Source: Branchiostoma floridae (lineage: Eukaryota > Chordata > Leptocardii > Amphioxiformes > Branchiostomatidae). Taken from it: DNA of 64,000 nt. The stretch covers positions 18,224,873 to 18,288,872 of the forward strand of contig NC_049990.1 in the NCBI RefSeq assembly GCF_000003815.2, written 5' to 3'. Of the stretch, positions 21,105 to 32,916 are shown piece by piece. A model generated the notes under the pieces. That model searched no databases. It was given only the letters and a program-made list of their open reading frames with translations, and was not told the origin of the DNA. The first letter of the stretch is position 1; each line of letters begins with the position of its first letter. A program made the translations under genes and the position numbers.

Positions 21105-21375
21105 ATTTTGCTTACTCATGAAAGGGGAATAATCTGAATGCCTCTTGTTATCTTTGCCATGAAGGTTATGTTTTGAATGCCATTTGTCTCTGAGTGTGTC
21201 TTTCTGTGTGTGTGTGTGTGCGTGTGCGTGTGTGAACAGTATAACTCAAGCATCGATCGATGGATCCTTATGATACTTGATTTGTGGATAGGGGTTGGTG
21301 AAAGGAAAGTTGTATTCAATGATGAGCCTCCTATAGATGACTTTTTGTGGTACTGCAGCAAAACTTTTTTTGTGT
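21105..21375 (+). repeat. dispersed ACAGCATAACTC family copy with a GT microsatellite
   Basis: TTATCTTTGCCATGAAGGTT, GAACAGTATAACTCAAGC, ATCGATGGATCCTTATGATA, GTGGATAGGGGTTGGTGAAA and GGTACTGCAGC follow the order of the left arm at 43326-43474. A GT tract at about 21206-21235 has expanded where other copies have GTCTGTCTG. The 160-codon frame that starts here crosses the microsatellite and is not believed. Confidence 0.7.
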
Positions 21376-21842
21376 GCATCTTTTTGTATCTTGGTGCTTA
21401 TATACGCCTCTTCCTTTTGTGTGGCAAATTCATGTACTGGTCTTACTCATTTATTATGTCGCAACAATATTTTTTTCTTGTCTTCATTTATGAATTCTCA
21501 ACACACACTTTGAAAGGACCAGGCTTGGTGGCACTCCCTGAAAGAGGATATATGTACGTGTGGATAGCAGTATTGGGAAAACTTTTGGTGTCTGGTGTTG
21601 GGTCACTCATGGAAAGATTGATTGTTCCAGTAAAATTCAGCAGAATGCTGATGTTGTAGATGGATCATCAATATCCAGGAACTGGGACTGGACTGTCTTC
21701 AGGGCCCGATCCTCCTTCGCAAATGTGCGTATTGGGACAGACAAAAAGTTCCCTGTTCGCCAAAAAAGAAATTGAGGAAAAGTGTATTTTTGAGAGACTA
21801 GAATGACAATGAAAATCAGCAACATGGGCTTCTAAACAATGA
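21376..21842. other. no recognised feature apart from a short repeat
   Basis: 21805-21846 shares about 35 bp with 1765-1800. The rest is unassigned. Confidence 0.35.
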
Positions 21843-22288
21843 GTAAGAAGCAGGGGTAAGTCGGTACAAAACCATTTTTTCTTGTTGGGCTGGTCCAGAA
21901 AAAACGACCTGAAAAATAAATGGACTGGATGTTGGACTGATTCGAAAATGAACAGATTATATCGGCAGGTGTTCCCGTGTATTGGGGCTTACAGGTTAAA
22001 AAAAAAGAACAAGAGTGAAGTAGAGGGGAGTTGATAGTCATTTTTTGTGGTCAAACTTGGTCTGAAACAGCGGCACTTACATGTAGTGTTGTTTACACGA
22101 AGATAGAATTTTAAAACGTCATGGACATCAGATACTCCACCAAACAGAACCCTTTGTAGCATGATTTTGAGCATTCATTAAGTTTTCACAGATAATAAGG
22201 TTCAGGTTCAGACCTGGACCTCATCCTCTGTACCTGAACCCTACCTGGACCTGAATTTTCTGTACAGGTACCCACCCCTAGTGGGAAG
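21843..22288. mobile_element. possible hAT-like MITE
   Basis: Ends CAGGGGTAAGTCGGTACA (21851) and the imperfect inverse TGTACAGGTACCCACCCCTA (22280). The flanks GTAAGAAG and GTGGGAAG agree at 6 of 8 positions, consistent with an aged 8-bp duplication. Near the right end are direct repeats of GACCTGGACC and CCTGAACC. No transposase. Confidence 0.5.
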
Positions 22289-24302
22289 TAAAGAAAATTG
22301 AACATTGGAGACGGTCATTGACATGGGAAGACAAAGATGCTGAGATTGAAGCACAGACATGACAAAGTTGGCACAGCTGTGAACTTGACCCACAGATATG
22401 AGGCAAGGAAACATGATTTGTCACAAGTAGGCAAGGAATTCTAACTGCCACACATCTGTGTGTATTCTGGCATACTTTCCTTTTGGAAACATACTGGGAT
22501 GGGTGGTAGCCTGACAGGAAGCTGAACTTGGCCTCGAAAGGGATGTAAATCAAAGACATTTTTTTCTTTGATGTGGTCTACATGTGGGAATGGATTCTGT
22601 GATAAATGGTTACTCAGAGAACCGTTCTGAATTTGGGTTTTCGTCTGTTTTTTTTTTGCATGCTGTTTGCAGTACCACAGCTTTCATATGATAGTATTCC
22701 AGACCTTCATAAACACCATAAGGAATGATTATTTGCAGGTTAGTGATAGCAAAACCTGTATTATTTTTTCTTGGTGTGGCCAAATCCCATAATAAAATTT
22801 AGTTTTTTAATGAAATTTTTGCTGTTCCCGGAACCAATTTGCTGATTAGTATACTTTGCATTCCAAAAAGAAATGGATTGACAAGCAGATGTGTACTGTC
22901 AAAAGGGGATATGACTGGGACAGGTGTTAAGATAATCATGTACCGAGATAATCATATCCATGACCTTAGGAGGTTAGGGTATGATGTTAGGACTAAAATA
23001 GTTTGACCTGGAGCAGGTTACAACAGATGCTTGAGGGACAACAGCTGCACAAGTTTGTCTGCACATGTGTTTATTCCAGTGAGCATTCAGAAAAGAATAT
23101 ACATGTAACATGATTGAAATCACACAGCTTGCGATGCTCCCTGGAGAATCTCGGGGTGTCAATTCTTGTTTTCATCATTTTGTTTGTAAATCACAAAACA
23201 AGACACAGTATCTATTCACATTGCATTCCCAAAGACTAACTTAATATCAGTAAACACTTATCATCTAATGACACGTTTAGCCCCACCTGATTGTACAGAG
23301 GTTTTTCCTTATGATCCTATATAATTTCTAATTAGTGGAATATTATTTTCCCATAATACTGTTTAATTAGTAGAATCTTAAGATATATTCTGTATTCTTT
23401 CTCTTGCTTGTCGGTATTGTGTAATACATACAGTTGTAGTAATTCTTGATTAGATAACTGAAACAAAGCTTTGAGTAGATTTTCAGAGATTAAGTGGGTC
23501 ACAATGTTGAATTCTCTACATAAATGTGTGTGTGTGTGGGGGGTACATGTACATGTATACAAAATGATACAGGTATGGACAACGTAATATTTATTGGGCA
23601 CATTTGCAGAAGATTCATCAATTGAAGTATTAATTGGGAAATTGATCATCTTTCACAATGGATGTTATACTTTATGGATAATGCCAAGCTTGTATCATTT
23701 GTACAAGGCTAAACATTCTTTTTTGGTGATTTGTGGCAAGGAAACATCCCTCTTTCTTGCATTTGGTACATTAAAGAAGGCAAATATATGCATTTAGACC
23801 TGGTACAAAGAACTCTGCCAATAAAAAAGTAGACCAGAAGAAACTCGTAAAAGAGATTCGAGACAGATGGCAAGCAACATGAATTCAATTTGATCAGCTA
23901 GTAACAAGATTTGTGTCTGTAAAACTTAAAAGTGCAGGTAGGGATCAATAGACAAGGAGTGTGTGTTTGTGATAAAGTTTTACGAGCAGATGTTCTCCAT
24001 AGAGAACTTGGGCATAATCCACGGACGGAGACCAACTTTCCACCCCATCATTGCTACCAGACTGTTATACCTGACATGTACAAGTGGATTTAGCTTAACA
24101 CAGGTTTTATATATGTCTATAAAATGGACTCTTTTGCTTGCAGAGTTAATACTGTTATAAGTCATTTGATATGTAACAAGCCGTCCAATTGGTTGGCACT
24201 GGCCCATGACTACATACAAACGTATAACCCAAAGTCAAAGTTTGTAAGAGCAAGTCTACCAGGAAAAAATAATCATAAAGATGATTTGTTTGTTTGCCAG
24301 TT
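22289..24302. other. mostly unassigned
   Basis: A short GT tract lies at about 23523-23540 next to TACATGTACATGTATAC. The longest frames (about 105 codons, minus strand near 23.4 kb) have no recognisable domain. Confidence 0.35.
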
Positions 24303-24528
24303 ATAATGCTGGGTCACCTTTATCTGCTGGTAACATATATTTAGTTTGTTTAAAAACAGGATCTTTTGGGATATCAATTTGACGGATGGTAGTTTCAAAA
24401 TGCAATATTTTGAAGATATTGCAACTTGAAACCACCGTCCGTCAAGTAGATTTTCCTAAAAAAAAATCATTTTCCTTTTTCAGACAACGGATATAGGCTA
24501 CCCAGCAAATAAAGGTGAAATAGCGTCA
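24303..24528. mobile_element. GTTCACC palindromic MITE, full length
   Basis: AATGCTGGGTCACCTTTATCT at the left, AGCAAATAAAGGTGAAATAGCGT at the right. The inner palindrome is GACGGATGGTAGTTTCAAA against TTGAAACCACCGTCCGTCAA. Confidence 0.8.
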
Positions 24529-24595
24529 ATCACAAAGTAGACACCATTCAAAGTTAGTTACTATTCACATCTTGCATATATGCTTGTCACAGTCC

Positions 24596-24845
24596 TGTGG
24601 TAGTACAGACTTATACTCTTTGTCCAAGAAGAGACATAAGGCCATGACTTTTTTCTTCCATCTGGGTCTGCTCTGTGCCGCGCCTCAGCTGATTGCCAGG
24701 AGAGCCTCATGGATGCCAGGTCATCTGACACTGCTCTCCTCCATGTGGTTTTAGGTCTTTCTTTCTCCAGTCTGGGTGACTTTGGGTATTCTCTTGTCCA
24801 CCATTCTCAGTACATGTACATTTATGTGGCCAACTAGGGTCACCT
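24596..24845 (-). pseudogene. C-terminal LINE reverse transcriptase fragment, frameshifted
   Basis: On the minus strand one frame reads ERPKTTWRRAVSDDL then ASMRLSWQSAEARHRAD, and the upstream part, in another frame, reads LRMVDKRIPKVTQTGERK. This is the usual RMxxxRxPK...RPKTTWRRTV...LSW..AEARHRAD end of a second group of animal non-LTR reverse transcriptases, different from the 17.5-kb family. At least one frameshift separates the two parts, and the catalytic region is absent. It is a dead, 5'-truncated remnant. The clade is not assigned. Confidence 0.75.
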
Positions 24846-25448
24846 GGAAAGGAATAAAGTCATTCAAATTTTGTTGTCTTTGTTGATGATGTTGTTGTCG
24901 TATAGTACTTATTTGATTTACTGCTTTAATCTATGGAAATATTCAACTGTACAATATAATTTGTTGCACTGTTTCAATTTTCAATGAAATAAAAATGAAA
25001 TAGAGTCCAACTTTATGCCATGCATTTTTCGTCTGTTTGAGATCTTGGTATTAGGTTTGGCATGATAATGATGATTAACTGCTGCAGCTAACCACCGTAA
25101 TTACATGGTATCTGGCTTCATCATCTCAGTCATTCCGCACATTTTATGACTGGGACTAACCCCATGATATTGCTGTAGTTAATTACCTGCCGTAAAGTTT
25201 GTCTTCCACTGAAAACTTGAGGATACAATGTTTATGCTATAGAAATAGATCATGCTTTTCAGTCTTATGGTTTACTAATAAGAACTCTTTTTGTAAACAA
25301 TGATACAAACTTCTACCAGTACCATACAGCCATTTTCTTGTTACCTCCGCAGAAGTTTAACATATTGTTTTTGCTCTGTTTCTTCTTCTTCCATGCCAAA
25401 CAAAAGAAGTCAATGACCTGGACCATATGGCTGTCACTGTAGCAAGTC
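24846..25448. other. no recognised feature
   Basis: AT-rich, with short frames only. Confidence 0.35.
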
Positions 25449-25840
25449 TGTTATTACGTTGGGCGGCCCAGGGGTCACGTGGTGAGAGCACGTGATCATG
25501 GGCGCGCCCTGACGTCAACTAGGCCACGCCCCGCAGCGCTCGCGTAAGCTCCGCCTCCAATTGATGTAATATAAGACGCGGTACGCGCTAGTTAGACGAG
25601 AAGCAGACTCAAGGACGAGGACAACCGCATCTTCCGCCACCATAGTTACGTAACCGGTTAGTTAGTATCATCCACCCGCACCTGTCCAGGTATCTTATCT
25701 TGTATCATTTGTATTAAGTCAGTCTATATCATTATCCCCGTTCACTTGCTTAAACTGTATACAATCGGTCGTAGTAATAAAGATCACATCAAACTGTACA
25801 CTGAACCCTGGTCCTTGGCTATATTGGTGAGAGTGCATAG
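25449..25840 (+). mobile_element. possible solo LTR or LTR remnant with promoter and polyA signal
   Basis: A CpG-rich block stands out from AT-rich surroundings. It starts TGTTATTACG and contains two CACGTG boxes (about 25476-25494), a TGACGTCA CRE-like site (about 25511), GC-box-like CACGCCCC, a TATA-like ATATAAGA (about 25569) and AATAAA (about 25786). The sequence after it contains TTGGTGAGAGTG, which could be the start of a primer-binding region. The order enhancer, TATA, AATAAA within about 400 bp is what an LTR looks like. No target duplication or gag-pol is visible. An ordinary CpG-rich promoter is the alternative. Confidence 0.4.
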
Positions 25841-27541
25841 CATAGATACGTCACCTTGACGTATAGGTAAATGCCCAAATCCTACCACTAAGACCAAATG
25901 TTACATCACCATGGTTACTGGTTAAGTATCAGATGTCCTGTGGGTGTTGGATAACATTATGTAGCAAGTGGCAGGACTGGGCTGTTGGGGATAGTCACCA
26001 TATATATGAATATGTTTGACTAAGAATCAAAAGACCAGCAGTTTGTTAGAATAGACTATATGAACATTGCGAATTTGCTTATAAGTGTTGTCCTTCTAGT
26101 TTTCATCTGACTTTTCTTTCATTTGTCTCTTTTTCCATCATTTATTGTGTTATTACCATACCTCCTGACCATCCATGCCTTCATCTAGCATGTGGCTATC
26201 TCTATTATCATCCCACACTTCTCCCCATCCGTGCTATGAAACCTCATTGTACCAGACTATAACCATCTAAAAGCTTGTCTTGGCCCGGAAATGGGACCTG
26301 TCCTTGGTGCTGATATTACAGGTGCTTCCACTGCTTTCATTGAACATAAGTGTATGTTTAATTCCCTTAGTGTTTTCTCTATCATTTTCTATATCTCTTT
26401 TGAAAAACTCATCAAATACAATATGATTCCACAATATGATGGCACTTAAGCCCATGAGGAAGTGTTAAGTTTTTAATCACATTTATATTCACCAAAGGAG
26501 CTGAACAAATCTAGAGATGTCACAATGATGGTTGAATTCTGATGTATAGAAATTAGAATAAGATTGCAGATTTACCAATTTCAACAGTTTGCAATAGGTT
26601 AACAATTACCGTACATTTCCATACATTGGAATTGCAAATCCTAAATAGAAAAATGAACACTACCAAAAAAAAACGCGAAAGGGCAAATCACGAAATACTA
26701 CAATCCAATGAATTGTAAACGTTGGTCCACCAATTTTTCTTCCTAATGCATTTCTTGAGCCATGACTTGACATTTTCTTTCCCTACGATGTGTTTTATGG
26801 TTTTGAGACCGTTATGAAGAACGCGGATATGGATATGGTGCAATGCTGAGAAAGCTGTGCCGGACAGATAAGCCTTCTCTTAAACCTGTGCAAGAAATCA
26901 TCCCAACATACAACCTGAACTTGAAAAGGAATGGTTACAAAATGTATGGTGTCTGCCAAAGTTCAGTAGTAACATGAAGAACCTGACATCTTTAATGTAC
27001 AGCCGAGCTCAATAAACCCTTCAGGACTGAGACAGGCTGTTGACTCGTGGTTTACGGAGTGTCTTTGACCGCATGTGTAAAGTTTGTTTTTCTGTTTCCG
27101 CTTGAGGGAAAATATAATGTTGTTTCTTAATGTCTTTGTCTATGTTCCAGTTGCCCTGTTAGCAGATGTAATGCCTTTTAAGGGGTCATAAAATATGATA
27201 TTGGGGTAGCTTGGTTGGGTCAATTCCACATGCATGTTTCCTAATAAAAGAGGAATATTTTGCATTTGCCAGCAAATACCAGCCCTAAACTGACTGTTCA
27301 TGAAAGTAAAAATGGAATAAGAAATATTGGGTGGACTTTACATAATGGTTTGTTTTACAGTGAATTTCCTGGGCAAAATAACTACAACACATTCTATCAC
27401 CCAGTAAGAAATCATCACGTGTCCATTTTGATAAGTTTTAGAAAAGATTGTTGGGACATAATGGAAAAATGGTGCAAGATTAATTGCATTTCTATTTTCT
27501 GACGTTCAATTTTTGTCATCCTTATATTCTGTATCTGTATC
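25841..27541. other. no recognised feature
   Basis: No TIR, SINE box or coding island was seen in this stretch. Confidence 0.35.
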
Positions 27542-28127
27542 TAAGAGGGGCGTTCAATAAGTAATAACTCTGACCCACTTCCAGTTGTCTGATCTAAATG
27601 AAATTTTGCATGTGTAATGATTCTTATCTCTATAGTTTATGTTGCAAAAAAGAGCTCTGAACTAATTGTGGTTTCTGATTTACTGGTGTTTGAACTGAGT
27701 TAGGTGTGAAATGGACCAGGTGTGAAATGGAGCCAGTTGAGTGTCTCGCAGTGATCCGGCTTTTGTATTTGAAAGGACGCACACCAAAGGAGACTTTTGA
27801 TGAAATGAAAGAAACTCATGGTGATGATGCCCCATCATAATTATGACCTTGTAAAACGCTGGCATCCTGAATTCAAACATGGCCGGAAGTCTGTGGAAAC
27901 AGCTCCCAGACCTGGTCGTTCCTCTTCTGCCATTGATGAGGCATCTGTTGGAGGACCAACCTGGGGTGTCCTACAAAAACGGTGTCCAGAGCTGCATCAA
28001 ACGATGGGAGAAATGCATAACTCTGGGTGGTTCCTATGAAGAGAAAGACTAATAACTGTGCCAAGTTTCATTAATCTCCTGCTATGGGAAATGAGTCAGA
28101 GTTATTACTTATTGAACGCCTCTCGTA
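27542..28127 (+). mobile_element. internally deleted mariner element with TA duplication
   Basis: The 582-bp element 27544-28125 has nearly identical TIRs (CGTTCAATAAGTAATAACTC core) and TA on both sides (27542-27543, 28126-28127). It is much shorter than the roughly 1.3 kb usual for mariner. Both ends of the transposase gene remain, but the catalytic middle is gone. Confidence 0.9.
27727..28050 (+). pseudogene. mariner transposase remnant: N-terminal HTH part plus extreme C-terminus
   Basis: From the ATG at 27727 a short frame reads CLAVIRLLYLKGRTPKETFD and ends at a TAA after GDDAPS. A small indel then shifts the frame, which resumes as YDLVKRWHPEFKHGRKSVE and APRPGRSSSAIDEASV. This is the paired helix-turn-helix DNA-binding region of mariner-type transposases. 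After about 27953 the gene jumps to its far C-terminus, readable as SCIKRWEKCITLGGSYEEKD before the stop at about 28050. The DD34D-type catalytic core is deleted, so the copy cannot make active enzyme. Confidence 0.85.
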
Positions 28128-28674
28128 TATAGCTGGTATAACACACCAGCTTTGCAGGCATGCGGCGCGGCAGCAGCTGGTTACACTGAACAACCTGTCA
28201 CACCTGACTTTTGCAAGCATTCTTTAAAACTACCCAGAGAAGATGTCCCTACTGTACTTGGTGATGACAAATTCCACTCTACGATACTTCTGGGAAAGTA
28301 TGAATTTTTCTACTTCGAAATATTCCACTGTTTGATTCTGTAGAACCAGTTCTAGTGTAAAACCAGTTGTGTTCCTTTGTACTTGACATTTCTAAGTGTT
28401 CACTATGATTACTGGGTCTGTAATTGGTAAAGGCGGGGGCGGAAGATGGCAGAATTTATCGTCAAATTACTGGGAAATCTGAGGCAGTCTTTATCTTCAG
28501 GCTACGCATTGATCATAATGACTGATGATAGACTGGCTGTCGGAGAGATTTCCAAGCTTGAGGACGCACTTTAAAACAATTTCCATGCTGCTCAAAGGGT
28601 GCTAGACAAACTTTAATATGATCAGCAGGAATATTATCATCATCATCATCATCTGTCGGCTGTGGTGCAGGTCG
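28128..28674. other. no recognised feature
   Basis: A CATCAT microsatellite lies near 28636. Otherwise unassigned. Confidence 0.35.
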
Positions 28675-28799
28675 TTAAATATTATAAGATATTGCAATTT
28701 GAAACCTCCGTTTGTCAACTTGATATCTCAAGATAAATACTGTTTTTATAAACAACGGATATAGGTTACAGCACTGATGGAAGTGAACTAGTGTTACAA
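28675..28799. mobile_element. GTTCACC MITE, right half only
   Basis: ATTGCAATTTGAAACCTCCG, TCAACTTGATATCTCA, AACAACGGATATAGGTTA and GGAAGTGAACTAGTGTTA match the right half of the family. The left half is absent. Confidence 0.75.
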
Positions 28800-29895
28800 G
28801 TTAAGATGGTGCTATTTTTTGTAATTCATACATTGTAGTCTTAAAACTATGCTATTCCTATACTACAATACATCCTTTACACAACTAGCATGAAGTATTT
28901 TCCAATGAGGTTAGATATTCTTTACCATTTTTGTAGAATTTTCTTAAAGATTTACAATCTCATGTACTTTGTTTTGAACTTTGAGGGTTTACAGCTAAAC
29001 CCTAAGGTCTATGCTTACGTCTCAAATAGTGCCATCATCTATGATTGATACTAAGTCTTGTAAGACAAGTCCTTCATTGTGTTCTAACACTAGGGCAGTC
29101 TCCATCTTTGGATTTGTGTCTTTTGCCACTCATTGTTGGTGAGTATGTATGTGTGGGTCTGGGTCTGGGGGGATTTATCTATTCTCAGGCCATAGAAGGA
29201 ATTGACCATGACTGATGGCTGGGGCAATGCAAGGGAAAAGACAAGAGTTGATTTCGGAGCAAATCTTGTTAATTTTCATCTTTTAGTTTGTCATTTTAAG
29301 CTTACAAAAATATAGTGTCATCTGAGAAAGTTCAGATTTTGTTTTTTTCTGTCCCAACATTACACATTCGTCAAGCAAATTTCTGTCCCAGGATGAAGAA
29401 CAGGTCCTGGAGACAACCCACCACTGACTGTTCAAAGGTACTGTAACAAGCCGGATGTGAAAAGTTGTCATGGGTCTTGATAGCAACAGGAAGAAATCAA
29501 TGATATTCATCATCAACTGTCTACTTCTCTCACCAAAATTATTGGCAAATGCCCTCTTGATAAACCTTTGCATCGATTGTCTATAAAGGTGTGCAGTCTA
29601 TAAATAAACCTGTCACAGCTGTCTGTGTTTGTCATAAGATAGGAAAGTGTCTCTAGATGCACACTTGTCATAAAATACATAAGCAAGGTCAATTTCTAAT
29701 CTTATACCTTCATCAAGAAGGTCATGTTTTTTTTAGCGCTCATATATGTGTGTCTGTCTGAACACAACAACTAAACAAGAAAGCTTCTGAAAAAAGCTGG
29801 CCGGTGCATATTTTGGAAAAAGCATGGATGTTAAACAAAATCAATTACAGAATTGGTCTGTCTTCCATTAAAAAAACATTACATGAGATTTGTCT
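28800..29895. other. no recognised feature
   Basis: A small fragment at about 29702-29760 (TACCTTCATCAAGAAGGTCA) resembles the start of the 43326 family. Other sequence is unassigned. Confidence 0.35.
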
Positions 29896-30000
29896 AAAAA
29901 AAAAATTGTAACTAGTGGGGTTTCGAACCCACGATACACGGCTGCAGAAGCAAATTGCTATCTGCACCCAGCGCCTTAGACTGGTCGGCCACGCTGACTC
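29896..30000 (-). repeat. tRNA(Leu)-like sequence with Pol III boxes and terminator
   Basis: On the minus strand 29998-29912 has box A TGGCCGACCAG, D-arm GCC...AAGGC and box B GGTTCGAAACC, then a run of ten T (complement of 29896-29905) close to the 3' end, as in a real Pol III gene. The 5' GTCAG start and D-arm resemble metazoan tRNA-Leu. However, the middle forms one long hairpin (TGCAGA...TCTGCA) with no 7-nt anticodon loop, the T stem has an extra C, and the acceptor strands barely pair. It is best read as a tRNA pseudogene or SINE head. Confidence 0.6.
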
Positions 30001-30079
30001 AATTACGTAATCATGCGTATAGAAGGGCTACTAGAAGGGTTTGGTTAAATTGACCGATCCATGCATCCATGCATCCAAA

Positions 30080-30290
30080 CGAACGGTTGAACGAACCGCT
30101 TCTGTCGATCGGAAGCATTTACACCTAAATAAATTAGAAAATGATGTTTGGTATGTGGGTAGGTCTTGATAAGACCCCAGAATCATTACACTTTGGGCCC
30201 CTAGCAACTTTCTCTGGTACTGCAGCAGGACATATGGTTTTGATATCTCTCTCTTGTGTTCAGGACAAGCTATAGTCATGATGTTTGGTT
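30080..30290 (-). repeat. fragment of dispersed ACAGCATAACTC family
   Basis: TTTGGTATGTGGGTAGGTC, GGGCCCCTAGCAACTTTCTC, GGTACTGCAGCAGGACATA and GTGTTCAGGACAAGCTATAG match the 43326-45160 element in reverse orientation. Confidence 0.6.
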
Positions 30291-31511
30291 GGTAGATAGC
30301 TGTTGTTCAATGGTATTTTGTTGATGATAATGAGTTGCAAGGTTTCATTTTAGTCCAATATTTGAATATTTACAAGTTTTTCTTTTTTTTACCCAACATT
30401 GTTTTACATTTCTATGTTAAGGTAAATCATCTATTCATATGATGAATGTACTCAACATCTACAATCTAGTATCTATGATGTAGTACTTGTCTTAACCACT
30501 AGATGGCATCACAGATCCTTGTATGAACCTGTTCCATCTGTTGGTCCATGACTGTCATTTATAGAGCCAAGATCATTGCCATTGCCAAAACAGAAGCTAC
30601 ATCATTCTGTGAACTTTTGCAAGGTCAGACCTCTGAATGGTTAAACCAGCCATGTGGAGAAGTTACTTGATCTCAGCAGATTCCGTAAATGTTTGACATT
30701 TCACAGTATTTTATCTGCATACTCAATGGCCCAAAACTAAGCAATGAACCCCACTAACGGTATCATTAGACAGCTTTTTTATTGCTTTTTATTGCTCATT
30801 CACTTTCAACTTCTAGACCCGTGCATGTTTCAGTGTGTTGGAAATTTCTCGGTAGAGTGACCATAGACTTAACACTACATAACAATATCAATAAAACTTA
30901 ATAGTGTGACCATAAATGCACATATTGCTATTTCAATTGTCCTTGTCATCAATACCTACAAGGACAGCCTATGATTGTCTGAAAAACCCATGCCAACTTA
31001 CTGTACATTTTTTTAATCTTACACATTTAAGTATCTTCCCACACTGTTACATTCAATTTAGTATACAGTGTTCTGGTAAATGGGTTAAGACTCAATGTGA
31101 CATTCAAACATTTTATGTAACATACAAAAATAGAAAGCAAAAGCCATATGACTGTACAGCTTACATGGTATGCTCTTTGACTAATACTGATAACTCCTCA
31201 CAAAGAGGCATTTCAGAAACCCACTGAAGTTGATGTGACATCCAGGCAAAATCCGAAGGCTATAGGTTGTAAAAGGTGATGGATTTTTGCACTGTTTGTG
31301 TTCAACGCGAGATCAATTATTAGCGAAGAGGTGTTGGCTTGACTGTGGCGCTGTCAGGGGCGGAAGACGGAGTCCTACATCAAACCCTGCCCTGGTGCCT
31401 CCCATGTCATGACCCTCCCAACTGACATTCAGGTCGTGGTAGCCTTATTCTTCCAAGTCAAATTGCTACGTGTGAACCAGCAAGTCTAAAGAAACTTTGT
31501 CAAAGTCATGC
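30291..31511. other. no recognised feature
   Basis: The longest frame (103 codons, plus, 30916-31227) has no recognisable domain and ordinary AT-rich composition; I treat it as chance. Confidence 0.35.
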
Positions 31512-31806
31512 CAAAAAGCAGTTACTCAAGCAACTGGATATGATGTTGGAAATGGTCAGATGTTTCAGATAGCATCTAGTATCTTTTGTCAGTGAAACTG
31601 AGTAGATGTGTTGAAGAGTACTAGTAGGGTTTATACCATAGCTATTAATTGATGTGTAAAGGAGGTGAGGACAAATTCTAGAAAGTCCAATGGGAAACTA
31701 AAGTAAGACAACGTCAAGACAAGTTTGACGAAAAGTGGTGGATGCTACCTGAAACATCTGACCGTTAACAGAATCCTATAATTCAATTACTCGAGTAACT
31801 GCTGTT
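31512..31806. mobile_element. fold-back TIR element
   Basis: The left arm 31515-31575 (AGCAGTTACTCAAGCAACTG ... GGTCAGATGTTTCAG) and right arm 31741-31804 are reverse complements with some indels. The similarity continues inwards at TTTTGTCAGTG versus the inverse of the TTTGACGAAAAG stretch. It is about 290 bp and non-coding. No clear target duplication was seen. Confidence 0.6.
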
Positions 31807-32639
31807 TGTTGTATCTTATTACCTGGATGACAAACCTGTATTAAGATTCAATGTTTGTTAAAATTTATTTGCCAGGATTTTACTAGAGTTTGGAGAATTC
31901 CATGGAATAAGTGAAAAAGTTCAAGACAAAATGGATGGCACTAAAACATCTTCCTAAACCATAAACATTGCTATAAAAAGTTTCAACCTGTCTGCGAATC
32001 AACCTCCTGGAATACACATAAAATAATGAATTGAGCCTGACTTGCTGCTCATTTGGGCGTTGATGTTTTAAGTATAAAATACAACTTCCTTTTTCGAAGA
32101 ACTCTTTTCAAGGACCCTAGCCACTTTGTTCTTGAGTTGAGTTCCCTTTTGATCTCAAAATGACAGTTTGTTGTTGTACAGTATCAACTTTGGGACCTGC
32201 TCTCTTGAACCAACAAAACTGATGTCATGAACCCTGTACAAATCACACACGAGCCAGGTCCTGATGGATGGTTTTCGCAGGTGGTGCTGACTTTTCCCAT
32301 TGCAGGTGCCTGGTGGTCTCTGACACTGTCTCCTGCACATCCGCGGATCAAAGCCCACCCTTAGAATTTACCAGATGAGGTCAAATAAAGGGCCTTTACC
32401 TGTGAATAGTTTGTCTGGCACCCAGGTCGCTCGTATGGTAGTCTGTTATAATAACTTAGTAGACTCACTCAGCTAAGCTGGTACATTGATTTGTCAGTTT
32501 TCTATGAGGTACCCATGAGCAATTCACCTTGTAGTCTGTGAAAGGTTAAGAAAACTTTATTTTAAGAAAATGTCACCATAGGGACTTAGTTTGCTTTTTA
32601 TAAGTGGTTAAATGCTGTACAGTAAGTACAAGATGTATA
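31807..32639. other. no recognised feature
   Basis: Nothing recognised; short frames only. Confidence 0.35.
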
Positions 32640-32916
32640 AGACCGGACTGTAAGGTTTGATCCATGCACACACAGGGAAGGTCCCTTCTCTTCAATGTGT
32701 TGGGATCTTTGACGTGCAGGTGGTGTCGCTCTCCGCAAACACGGAACCACTAGCTTTATGTCCAATCCAAGAGAGCATCCTAAGTCAGAGCTAGGTACTC
32801 ATTTCCACCAGTCTAGTGAGGGAATAGGTGTTAAGTACCTTTCCCATGGGACAACACTGGCTACTAGGGATTTGGATTGATATTCTATGTCAACATCCTT
32901 AGCCACTAGACCACCT
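32640..32916 (-). mobile_element. tRNA-derived SINE, reverse orientation, divergent head
   Basis: Minus-strand head GGTGGTCTAGTGGCTAAGG near 32916, then the family body: CCCATGGGAAAGGTACTTAA, GGAAATGAGTACCTAGCTC and GAAGGGACCTTCCCTGTG. The head differs from that at 16056, so different tRNA-like heads appear joined to a common body, or this copy is simply old. Confidence 0.65.

Noticed and set aside
21177-21659. 160-codon plus-strand open frame, the longest in the window
   Set aside because: It starts across a GT microsatellite inside a dispersed repeat and has no recognisable domain; the valine-cysteine run comes from the microsatellite.
25449-25840. Host gene promoter with first exon
   Set aside because: Not excluded, but AATAAA within about 220 bp of the TATA-like box and the lack of any downstream exon favour an LTR; kept as a low-confidence mobile element.
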